This document shows positions 42,487 through 49,193 of a stretch of DNA of 49,193 nucleotides, in pieces. Below the pieces are notes generated by a model that worked only from the letters and a program-made list of their open reading frames with translations, was not told the DNA's origin and made no database searches. The first letter of the stretch is position 1. The number at the start of each line of letters is the position of its first letter. The translations under genes were made by a program, and so were the position numbers. This stretch comes from Methanobacteriota archaeon. Lineage in GTDB: Archaea > Thermoplasmatota > Thermoplasmata > Methanomassiliicoccales > Methanomethylophilaceae. The DNA is taken from assembly GCA_023402275.1 (NCBI GenBank), contig JAEXCH010000005.1, forward strand, positions 1-49,193. The letters are read 5' to 3'.

Positions 42487-43725
42487 TCAGTAGAAAGCAA
42501 AAGGATTCTCTGTGAAGACAGTATCATCAACTATGATACCGGAATCGATATAGGCTTCCATTATCCTGTCGAATGATTCCCTTATCTCTTCTTTGGACAT
42601 TCCGAATCTGAGGGCTATGTATCGAGGCCCCATTCCCGTGAAGTGGATCGAAAGTACATTCGCATCAGTTTCTGACAGATTGAGCCTCTTCATGAAATAC
42701 CCTGTACGTTCCTTGTATCTGTCCTTCTCATCCAACATCTCCTTTGCAAGAGTTCCCATCTCTTCCTGCATACTGCCGTTGTTCATCGCATCGATGATAT
42801 GCTCGGCTGTTGCATTGAAACGCCTGCAGAACTCATGGAAATACATGGCAGCAAGTGGAAGGTCACCTTCCCAAAGGTAAACGGATCCGAATCTATCCTC
42901 TGAAAGGTATCTGAGCTGATATACGCCGTCTGTCCAAAGATCCGCATATGTGCTGTTTATGATATCCCTCTTGTACATCTCCACATAACATCTTGGACAC
43001 CTGTCGGTATTTGCTTTGCCTGACCATTTCTTACCGCAGACCTTACATTGGATCATCACTGATCTGGATGGATTACAGGATGGACATCCGTTCACTATCT
43101 TTCCCGATCTGGCGATATATGTCTTACCGCATATGTTGCATGTCCGTATATTGGGGGATTCCATCCATTTCTTGGATTTACAGGAAGGACATATCGAAGC
43201 TTTATCGGAATCCTTCCTTCCTCTCCACTCATGACCGCATCTTTGACATTTTGATGCGATGGGAGGCACATTCCAAAGGGATGAATGACATTTAGGACAT
43301 TTCTTTGGACTCTCGGACCTGTTGTTCCATATGTGCCTGCAACGAAGACAGACCTCTCTGTTCCCTTTGGGCTCATTCCATTTGGTGGACCTGCATAAAG
43401 GGCATTTCAGTGGTGGATCGGACCTATGCTGCAACCAATCATAGTCGCATTGATTGCAGTGAAGGGACCTGGGAGTAAGCCCATCCATCTGGCTTCTTCC
43501 GCAGGAGGGACAATCCGCGTTGGCATCGTTGGATCTCCAGACGCTGCCGCAGAATTTGCATGCCCTCTCCTTGGTGACCGGTACATTCCATCTGGAGGAA
43601 TGGCATCTCGGACATCTTTTCGGTTCAGTATCCGTTTTCGGTGTCCATACATGACCGCATCTGAAACAGAATGTGAAATCGATATCGCAAGGATCATCAG
43701 TCTTTATGTCATCGGTCTCATTCAT
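42487..43725 (-). CDS. Seven-ribbon zinc-array protein with C-terminal sigma-like HTH
   Basis: About 412 residues. Fourteen CxxC pairs in the first 270 residues alternate between C-x2-C-x3-W and CPxCxSxxW forms (FCFRCGHVW, RCPRCHSSRW, ACKFCGSVW, KCPLCRSTKW, KCPKCHSSLW, KCQRCGHEW, ICPSCKSKKW), about seven tandem zinc ribbons. The C-terminal 130 residues are helical and include LSETDANVLSIHFTGMGPRYIALRFGMSKEEI, a region-4-like helix-turn-helix. AGAGG 6 bases before ATG 43725 supports that start over GTG 43755. No known enzyme. A nucleic-acid-binding or multi-protein adaptor role is inferred. Confidence 0.75.
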   Translation of the reverse strand: MNETDDIKTDDPCDIDFTFCFRCGHVWTPKTDTEPKRCPRCHSSRWNVPVTKERACKFCGSVWRSNDANADCPSCGRSQMDGLTPRSLHCNQCDYDWLQHRSDPPLKCPLCRSTKWNEPKGNREVCLRCRHIWNNRSESPKKCPKCHSSLWNVPPIASKCQRCGHEWRGRKDSDKASICPSCKSKKWMESPNIRTCNICGKTYIARSGKIVNGCPSCNPSRSVMIQCKVCGKKWSGKANTDRCPRCYVEMYKRDIINSTYADLWTDGVYQLRYLSEDRFGSVYLWEGDLPLAAMYFHEFCRRFNATAEHIIDAMNNGSMQEEMGTLAKEMLDEKDRYKERTGYFMKRLNLSETDANVLSIHFTGMGPRYIALRFGMSKEEIRESFDRIMEAYIDSGIIVDDTVFTENPFAFY

Positions 43726-43866
43726 TACGTTCCTCTTTGCGTCAACGATCTTCACTTGATATCATTTTGTTTATATTAAGCAGGCAATTGTAGTATTATC
43801 GTATGCTCCAATATAAAATGATATTCTCTTCTTTTCGGTATTCATTTATATATTATTTAATTTTCT

Positions 43867-43900
43867 CTTACCTAATATTCAACATTTTTCCAAAGTAATA
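43867..43900 (+). promoter_or_regulatory. 34-base conserved promoter element, copy 2
   Basis: From CTTACCTAATATTC to TTTTTCCAAAGTAATA, followed by AACAAATC. Matches copy 1 at 30 of 34 positions. If it places the transcript start 25-30 bases downstream, as a BRE/TATA would, then the ATG at 43911 lies before the transcript and ATG 43974 is the likely start. Gap 43726-43866 holds A/T-rich divergent promoter sequence. Confidence 0.6.
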
Positions 43901-43973
43901 AACAAATCAAATGATGTCATATTGGTCTTTATATCCAACACTGTGGGATCCATTCAGGACAAGTGATAAGGAC

Positions 43974-44513
43974 ATGTTGTCAGAAAGTACAGAGGGCAAT
44001 ATTCGAAAGAAGGACCAGGACCGTATGAAATCATACAAATGTCCGCATTGCGGACTCAGGATCGATCCTGCGATAGTCATTCATGAATCTGAACCAGAAC
44101 CCAAAATATGTATGTCGTGCGGATTCCGATGGAAAAGTAAGAAGGAGGACCCGAAACGTTGTCCGGAATGCGGTTCATACAGATGGAACAGCAAGGCAAC
44201 AAAATGCAAATGCTCAAAATGCGGATATTCATGGATACCGAGGGTATCGGTGGGAACTCCGCTCAGATGTCCTAAATGCCAATCATCGAAATGGATGGAG
44301 AAGTCAAAGAAAAAGAAAAACTCCTCAAAGAAGGGAAATGCGAAGAAAAGAGCTGTACCGTCTCCGAAACTTTCAAAGGTCGCAGGGTTGGAAGAGGCAA
44401 TAAAAAGGTGTGCCAAGGGAGAAGGATGTACAAAAGTGGCACTTGATACAGGATTGCCGTTCTTCCTAATTGCCAGATCGATGGTCCAGACCAACGGGAA
44501 ATACAAGATCTGA
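43974..44513 (+). CDS. Zinc-ribbon protein with C-terminal helix-turn-helix-like end (copy 2)
   Basis: 179 residues from ATG 43974 (preceded by GTGATAAGGAC; an in-frame ATG at 43911 would add 21 non-homologous residues). Cysteine pairs KCPHCGL, ICMSCGFRW, RCPECGSYRW, KCSKCGYSW, RCPKCQSSKW align one for one with copy 1 at 41833-42318. A Lys/Ser-rich linker (SKKKKNSSKKGNAKKRA) is extra. The C terminus (EEAIKRCAKGEGCTKVALDTGLPFFLIAR) matches copy 1's HTH-like end. Ends 3 bases from the convergent DUF4443 gene. Confidence 0.75.
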   Translation: MLSESTEGNIRKKDQDRMKSYKCPHCGLRIDPAIVIHESEPEPKICMSCGFRWKSKKEDPKRCPECGSYRWNSKATKCKCSKCGYSWIPRVSVGTPLRCPKCQSSKWMEKSKKKKNSSKKGNAKKRAVPSPKLSKVAGLEEAIKRCAKGEGCTKVALDTGLPFFLIARSMVQTNGKYKI

Positions 44514-44516
44514 GAT

Positions 44517-45104
44517 TCATATAAGATTGAATGCTGCGAACAATGCACCCGATACCGCCGACCTATCGTCAGCACCGCCGCTTATTATGAGGGCATCGGA
44601 ATTGGTCATCTTGGTGACATCTCTTATCTCCTTTGCGAAATCAGGCGAATTGGCATCCAGATCCCAATCGGGAGGGACCATCATCCTGCCTTCTCTTATG
44701 ACGATCGAAGTACATCCGTATGCACCCTTCTTTATGCCGTCATTCCTTTGCTCCACTCCCCTGTCTATCTTGTCTGCGGCACCCATCACCAGAACCCCTG
44801 CCTGACATTCTCCCATTACAGAATCCGTCCTGTTGAGTTTGACGGGTCTTATCGGTATGCTCTCCAGGAATCTCACTCCATTATCTGTTATAAGAACACC
44901 GGTCTGATAGACCGTGACCATGTCGAATTCCACCAGCAGCTGGATTATCTTTCTAAGGCTGCCCTCCCCTATACCTATAATATTGGAGAGTTGTTTCCTT
45001 CCCTTTCTGTTGTAATCAGAAAGTAGGTGAAGCGTCCAGTAAACATCCATGTCCGAGAATCTGGGAGCAGGGCCCGATATAGGAGTTTCTATCAACCTTA
45101 GCAT
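44517..45104 (-). CDS. DUF4443 archaeal regulator with winged-helix N terminus
   Basis: 195 residues. Residues about 20-80 form a winged helix (YWTLHLLSDYNRKGRKQLSNIIGIGEGSLRKII). Residues about 95-190 match DUF4443: GECQAGVLVMGAADKIDRG, EQRNDGIKKGAYGCTSIVI, ending SDALIISGGADDRSAVSGA. The family is archaea-specific and predicted to be transcriptional or ligand-sensing; ligand unknown. Divergent from the phenylacetate-CoA ligase gene over 394 bases. Confidence 0.88.
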   Translation of the reverse strand: MLRLIETPISGPAPRFSDMDVYWTLHLLSDYNRKGRKQLSNIIGIGEGSLRKIIQLLVEFDMVTVYQTGVLITDNGVRFLESIPIRPVKLNRTDSVMGECQAGVLVMGAADKIDRGVEQRNDGIKKGAYGCTSIVIREGRMMVPPDWDLDANSPDFAKEIRDVTKMTNSDALIISGGADDRSAVSGALFAAFNLI

Positions 45105-45498
45105 ATGATGTTCCTTCTGGTGGTTTGTATGGATGGTATGTAGTTCTATACAATATCCATATGATCTATGCGAGGGTCATCGTGTTTGATTTTAATATTG
45201 GTTATCTTGATGGATAAATGATTATTTTTACAAGAAATGACAGGATGTTATTCAAGATGTGAGTTATGTAAAGGACTCATCCAACACACTTTCTATGAAT
45301 TTCCTGAATGGACATCACGATGTTATGGAATCATTTTTTCTATTCTATTTAAGGGTCCTTTCTCAGTACGGCGATTCTCTTAATGTAGATTGCACATCCG
45401 ATCCGAAGATCATTCATAATAATATTGTACAATATTATACATCAATGCCACAAATTGGTTATATACGGATGCTTTAGACCACACATAGAGGCATCTGA
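45105..45498. other. 394-base intergenic region with divergent promoters
   Basis: The region between the DUF4443 and phenylacetate-CoA ligase genes. It carries a palindrome (45419-45438) and a TATA (TTATATACG, 45459-45467) for the ligase gene, and A/T-rich sequence near 45195-45235. An open frame at 45259-45477 lacks a ribosome-binding site and any recognisable fold, so I do not call a gene. Confidence 0.5.
45419..45438. promoter_or_regulatory. 20-base perfect palindrome upstream of the CoA-ligase gene
   Basis: ATAATATTGT followed by its exact complement ACAATATTAT, no spacer. It ends 21 bases upstream of the TATA at 45459-45467, a good activator or repressor position. A dimeric regulator is implied; the neighbouring DUF4443 protein is one candidate by location only. 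Confidence 0.55.
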
Positions 45499-46734
45499 AT
45501 GAGGATGAATGACTATCAGACCGAGAAGATAACCAATATCCTGTCGACAATCAAGGAGAAGAGTCCGTTCTATGGAGAGAAGTACAAGGATATCGACACA
45601 TCCAAGATAAGTACGCAGGAGGATTTCGAGAGACTCCCCTTCACAGACAAGGAAGACCTTCGAAACGCATACCCCCTCGGTCTCAAGGCTGTTCCCGAAA
45701 AGGAGATAGTAAGGATACATTCATCATCGGGTACCACCGGTTCACCGGTCATAATACCATACACCCTCAAGGATATCGATGATTGGGGGATAATGTTCGA
45801 ACGCTGTTACAGAATGGCGGGATTGAGTGCAGAGGATGTCATACAGATAACACCTGGCTATGGACTATGGACCGCCGGGATAGGATTCCAATACGGTGCA
45901 GAGAAACTTGGTGCCATGGTGATACCCATGGGACCTGGTAACACAGAGAAGCAGATCAAGATGATGACTGACCTTCACAGTACAGTACTGTGCGCAACAT
46001 CGTCGTATGCATTATTGCTCTCAGAGGAGATAAAGAAGCGTGACGTCAAGGACCGTATCAGCCTGAAGAAAGGGATAATAGGGTCCGAACGCTGGGGAGA
46101 CAGGATGAGACAGAGGATCGCAGATGACCTTGGAGTAGAACTCTATGACATATACGGTCTGACGGAGATATACGGCCCCGGTATCGGTATAAGCTGCAAT
46201 TACGAGAACGGCATACATCTTTGGGACGATTACATCTATTTCGAGATAATAGATCCAAAGACAGGAAAGGTACTTCCAGATGGAGAGGTAGGTGAACTTG
46301 TGATAACAACCCTCCTCAAGGAAGGAGCCCCTCTGATAAGATACAGGACACACGATCTCACAAGGATAATCACAGGGGAATGCCCCTGCGGTTCAAGATT
46401 CCCACGTATCGATATAATAACCGGAAGGACCGACGACATGGTCAAGGTCAAAGGCACTAAGATATTCCCTGCTCAGTTCGATGAGACACTAAGCAGGATA
46501 TCCGGGGTCGAGAGTGAATATCAGATAATGATAGACCATCTTAACGGAAAGGATATCGTTACAGTGTTCTTTGAGACCAAGCTTCCGATGGATCAGAGGT
46601 CCGCGGTAGAGAAACAGGTAGGTAAGGACCTTAAGGATTCGGTTGGGATCATGGTGGTCCCCAAAGCCGTAGAGGTAGGGGACCTTCCGAGAAGCGAGAA
46701 GAAGACCAACAGGATATTCGACAACAGATATTGA
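45499..46734 (+). CDS. Phenylacetate-CoA ligase family enzyme
   Basis: 411 residues, adenylate-forming superfamily, short PaaK-type. ATP-binding SSSGTTGSPVIIPYT (about residue 75-90), acyl-site YGLTEIYGPG, GELVITTL, hinge RYRTHDL, and C-terminal GRTDDMVKVKGTKIFP with a catalytic Lys. It activates an aryl or short carboxylic acid to its CoA ester via acyl-AMP. Methanogens carry such genes for aromatic amino-acid or arylacetate metabolism; the exact substrate cannot be read. Start ATG 45499, with ATG 45505 possible. A palindrome upstream suggests specific control. Confidence 0.9.
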   Translation: MRMNDYQTEKITNILSTIKEKSPFYGEKYKDIDTSKISTQEDFERLPFTDKEDLRNAYPLGLKAVPEKEIVRIHSSSGTTGSPVIIPYTLKDIDDWGIMFERCYRMAGLSAEDVIQITPGYGLWTAGIGFQYGAEKLGAMVIPMGPGNTEKQIKMMTDLHSTVLCATSSYALLLSEEIKKRDVKDRISLKKGIIGSERWGDRMRQRIADDLGVELYDIYGLTEIYGPGIGISCNYENGIHLWDDYIYFEIIDPKTGKVLPDGEVGELVITTLLKEGAPLIRYRTHDLTRIITGECPCGSRFPRIDIITGRTDDMVKVKGTKIFPAQFDETLSRISGVESEYQIMIDHLNGKDIVTVFFETKLPMDQRSAVEKQVGKDLKDSVGIMVVPKAVEVGDLPRSEKKTNRIFDNRY

Positions 46735-46818
46735 GTCAATGACCGTAAATAGGAAACCCCGATTTGCATGATTTATCTCAATATGATCTCGACCTTCTTG
46801 CCGGACCTAATGAAATGA

Positions 46819-47538
46819 TCAATCCTTTGTGAAAACCGCTGGGTTCCCGATTTCGAATTTACCTCCGGCAGCAAGTTCGAAATGCAGCTTGATTATGCCC
46901 AGATCCACCATGGTGTATCGACCATCAGGCGTACTTATGTACAATGAGCCATCCTTGTAACTGAATCTGGCCTTTTGGCCGTTGACGGCGGTCGGTGCGA
47001 ACTGGACGGCCTTCATAGCGGTCATGACCCATGAGGGAACGTCGTTGTTCCCATCAAGGAATTCCGATGCGGATATCGTTTTCCTGTGCGGAGCATCAGG
47101 GACATCAACGGATTCGCTGAACCCATCCGTTCCATAGCCGATCGGTATCGCACATACAAGGGTCTCATCATCCTTTACATTCAGGGTCTTGCTCTTCTTG
47201 TTGAATGTTGCGGCTACCCAGCAAGTACCGAGTTCCAGATATGTTGCCTCCAGTACGATCCTCTCTCCGTAATAACCGCATTTCTCCTGGAGATTCGGAT
47301 CATCGCCCTTACCTTTGACAGCTATCACGGAACGGACATTCTTGAACATACCAAGTGTCTTTATGGAATTGAAGGAATCACTATCCTCGATGAACTCTAT
47401 GTTCAGGCCGGACTCTTCGTTAATTGATGCTATCGATCTCCTCAGTATGGAGATCTTATCCTCTTCAATATGCTTGGTCAGATAGCGTCTGACGGATATC
47501 CTCTTCCATATTGCATCGTAAAGGTCCTTTCTTTCCAT
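46819..47538 (-). CDS. Nitroreductase-family flavoprotein (TM1586-like)
   Basis: 239 residues. KRISVRRYLTKHIEEDKI near the N terminus is the FMN-phosphate contact region; YGERIVLEATYLELGTCWVA is the core helix of nitroreductases; QFAPTAVNGQKARF provides the second FMN loop. Two half-domains in one chain, as in the TM1586-like group. It starts 4 bases after rfcS and is translated from the same mRNA, although no functional link to the clamp loader is known. Substrate unknown. Confidence 0.87.
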   Translation of the reverse strand: MERKDLYDAIWKRISVRRYLTKHIEEDKISILRRSIASINEESGLNIEFIEDSDSFNSIKTLGMFKNVRSVIAVKGKGDDPNLQEKCGYYGERIVLEATYLELGTCWVAATFNKKSKTLNVKDDETLVCAIPIGYGTDGFSESVDVPDAPHRKTISASEFLDGNNDVPSWVMTAMKAVQFAPTAVNGQKARFSYKDGSLYISTPDGRYTMVDLGIIKLHFELAAGGKFEIGNPAVFTKD

Positions 47539-47542
47539 GATA

Positions 47543-48502
47543 TCATCTCTTGCTTCCGCCGATCATCACGAGATATGCAAGGAGTGCCTCAAGCTGTATC
47601 CTCTCGTTACTTCCCTCAACTATCTTGAATTCGATATCCCCTGTTTTATCCATCAGTCTGACCTTCTCGGAATCGGTGATACTTAGATCGAAGAATGAGG
47701 AATGGATCTGTCTTATTATGTCCTGTCCGGAAAGTCCGTACATGATCATTATGTCATCAAGCATGTTCCTGGCTTCCACGAACTTCCCTGCCAGAGCGGT
47801 CTCCAGCATGTTCTTGACCTCTTCTGGTTTGGCAAGACCAGTTGTCTGATAGATGATATCGAGCGTTACCTTCTTACCGAGTGAAGCGGCCACCTGAAGG
47901 GAATTGACCGCACGCCTCATGTCCCCTCTGGCGACATGGACAAGTCCCTCCAATGCATCGTCGTCTATGTCCACCTTCTCCTTCTCGATTATCTTCCTGA
48001 GGTAGTTCTCGACATCCTCCTTTGAGATAGGGCTGAATCTGAAGACGGCACATCTTGATTGAATTGGATCGATGATCTTGGATGAGTAATTGCATGAGAG
48101 TATGAACCTGCATATCTTGGAGTACTTCTCCATGGTCCTTCTGAGAGCGGCCTGTGCATCCGTTGTCAGAGCATCTGCCTCATCCATGAATATGATCTTG
48201 AAATCCGCTCTTCCCAAAGGGGATGTCCTGGCGAATTCCTTTATCTTCCCTCTGACAACATCTATCCCTCTCTCGTCCGAAGCATTGAGCTCCATGAAAT
48301 TGCCTTTCCATTCATCTCCGAACATCTCTCTGGCCAGTGCAAGGGCGCAGGTCGTCTTGCCGGTACCCGCAGGGCCGGCAAGCAGAAGGTGGGGCATATT
48401 CCCTGATTCAACGTAAGCTTGCAATCTCTCGGTGATGTGTCTTTGACCCACTACCTCCTCAAGGTTCTTGGGTCTGTACTTCTCGGTCCAAATCTCATTC
48501 AT
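47543..48502 (-). CDS. rfcS: Replication factor C small subunit (clamp loader)
   Basis: 319 residues, AAA+ ATPase loading the PCNA sliding clamp. RFC box sequence WTEKYRPKNLEEVVGQ, Walker A GPAGTGKT, Walker B with FMDEADAL, SRC motif QSRCAVFRF (arginine finger), and sensor 2 region GDMRRAVNSLQ, then a helical collar. Single archaeal-type small subunit, no intein. Strong evidence that the DNA is archaeal. Upstream gene of the pair with the nitroreductase. Confidence 0.97.
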   Translation of the reverse strand: MNEIWTEKYRPKNLEEVVGQRHITERLQAYVESGNMPHLLLAGPAGTGKTTCALALAREMFGDEWKGNFMELNASDERGIDVVRGKIKEFARTSPLGRADFKIIFMDEADALTTDAQAALRRTMEKYSKICRFILSCNYSSKIIDPIQSRCAVFRFSPISKEDVENYLRKIIEKEKVDIDDDALEGLVHVARGDMRRAVNSLQVAASLGKKVTLDIIYQTTGLAKPEEVKNMLETALAGKFVEARNMLDDIMIMYGLSGQDIIRQIHSSFFDLSITDSEKVRLMDKTGDIEFKIVEGSNERIQLEALLAYLVMIGGSKR

Positions 48503-48744
48503 GGGAAACAGTTCTCAATAGCATATGTGCATGATAAACATTTTCTGCGTAATGGGTTCAAATCACCATATGAATTATGGAACATTGATGAACATACGAT
48601 AGGATCGGTTCTTGATATATTATTGCAGAAATACGGATGATATCATGTAATCGATACGAATATGGACATAATATCATATTTGATTATCTTATAATAAAGA
48701 ATAAAAATATATTTATTATTTTGATTTGTCATCAATAAAAAATA

Positions 48745-49032
48745 ATGACATTTAGAGGATTAGGTAACGGATATAGACTTCTGATAGTTTTGCACAGGGA
48801 AGGCGGAAATCTCCAGGGAGGGGAATTGAGGAAAGCGATAAAGAACTACGATACGGCAAAGAACGTTGCAAACGATCTTTGCGAGGTAGGTCTTGTCAAG
48901 GTAGAGAGGGTCAAAAGACCGAAGCTCACCCACATATATTCCTTGACCCCGAAAGGAAATGAGGTCGCAGAGCTATTGCTCAAGGTAGATGACATGATCT
49001 GGGAAGGGATCGAAAGACCTGAGGAAGAGTGA
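48745..49032 (+). CDS. Winged-helix DNA-binding protein
   Basis: 95 residues forming a single winged helix: YRLLIVLHREGGNLQGGELRK, then NYDTAKNVANDLCEVGLVKVER, wing THIYSLTPKGNEVAELL, and a short acidic C terminus. MarR/ArsR-like one-domain regulator, no ligand domain and no cysteine sensor. Dimer expected. A/T-rich promoter upstream (TATA-like ATATTTATTATTTTG around 48707-48721). Target unknown. Confidence 0.8.
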   Translation: MTFRGLGNGYRLLIVLHREGGNLQGGELRKAIKNYDTAKNVANDLCEVGLVKVERVKRPKLTHIYSLTPKGNEVAELLLKVDDMIWEGIERPEEE

Positions 49033-49193
49033 ATCAACAACCTATCATGACATCCGATCCCGAATCCAAGAGAATTAAAAGGTTCGGGGTCGATGTATAC
49101 TTTCAATTTCAAAAACATAGTTTTTCTTCAAAATACACACAAACATCATAATTTTTCTTGTTATCAAGCAGTATATGATGAAAAATTATATAT
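49033..49193. other. A/T-rich end of window with inverted repeat
   Basis: No gene is supported here. A perfect 10-base inverted repeat ATAATTTTTC/GAAAAATTAT (49148-49157 with 49180-49189) with a 22-base spacer lies at the edge and may belong to a promoter or terminator of the next gene outside the window. Confidence 0.3.

Noticed and set aside
45259..45477. 72-codon frame in the DUF4443/CoA-ligase gap
   Set aside because: No ribosome-binding site, composition like intergenic DNA, and it runs through the palindrome and TATA of the next gene.
48550..48575. TTCAAAT loop resembling a tRNA T arm upstream of the winged-helix gene
   Set aside because: The flanking bases do not form a 5-bp stem and no acceptor or anticodon arm can be built.
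1..49193. CRISPR arrays, insertion sequences and attachment sites
   Set aside because: I saw no spaced direct-repeat array, no transposase or integrase gene, and no duplicated tRNA end near tRNA-Ile.

Overview
The window is archaeal and most likely comes from a gut or host-associated Methanomassiliicoccales (Thermoplasmatota). It carries an archaeal replication factor C small subunit, an archaeal/eukaryotic-type glycyl-tRNA synthetase, a COG1325 RNA-binding protein, a DUF4443 regulator, formate-tetrahydrofolate ligase and an InlB-repeat surface protein. Not one of 49 gene ends uses TAG (13 TAA, 36 TGA), which fits a lineage that reserves TAG for pyrrolysine. No methanogenesis or pyl gene lies in the window, so the assignment is an inference.

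Layout. 0-20 kb is mostly ordinary: surface protein end, DUF1846, cold-shock type DEAD-box helicase, valS, a Pr6Pr membrane protein, a four-CBS protein ending in an HPF-like ribosome-hibernation domain, a second four-CBS gene overlapping glyS, amidohydrolase plus UspA, a tiny 2[4Fe-4S] ferredoxin beside a thioredoxin-reductase-like flavoprotein, a cysteine-rich PAS protein, two tandem PPOX-fold proteins, several small membrane or zinc proteins, a CNNM/CorC transporter and a COG1325 protein. 20-25 kb has tRNA-Ile(GAT), a DUF2188 protein with a parvulin, a membrane-anchored zinc-ribbon GTPase, a pirin, an RluF-like pseudouridine synthase and a TM2 protein.

The centrepiece is a tightly coupled five-gene minus-strand operon at 25.2-34.0 kb: Hsp70-vWA fusion, a 1006-residue scaffold (J-like domain without HPD, zinc ribbons, helical region, beta/FN3-like domains), a zinc-ribbon GTPase, a GrpE-like protein and a lidless Hsp70. 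Stop-start junctions overlap or lie within 16 bases. Upstream are a TATA box and two copies of a 15-base dyad. The membrane-anchored GTPase 3 kb away is a paralogue of the operon GTPase. I propose a dedicated Hsp70/J-like/GrpE machine working on or with a GTPase and a metal-dependent vWA module. This is the best candidate for an undescribed system here.

34-45 kb is accessory: a HAD phosphatase, fhs, four Sel1-repeat genes (one lacking any normal start codon), a fic gene broken by one in-frame TAA, and three zinc-ribbon-array proteins, two of which share a 34-base promoter element (30/34 identical). 44.5-49.2 kb returns to core genes: DUF4443 regulator, a phenylacetate-CoA ligase family enzyme behind a 20-base palindrome, a nitroreductase coupled to rfcS, and a winged-helix protein.
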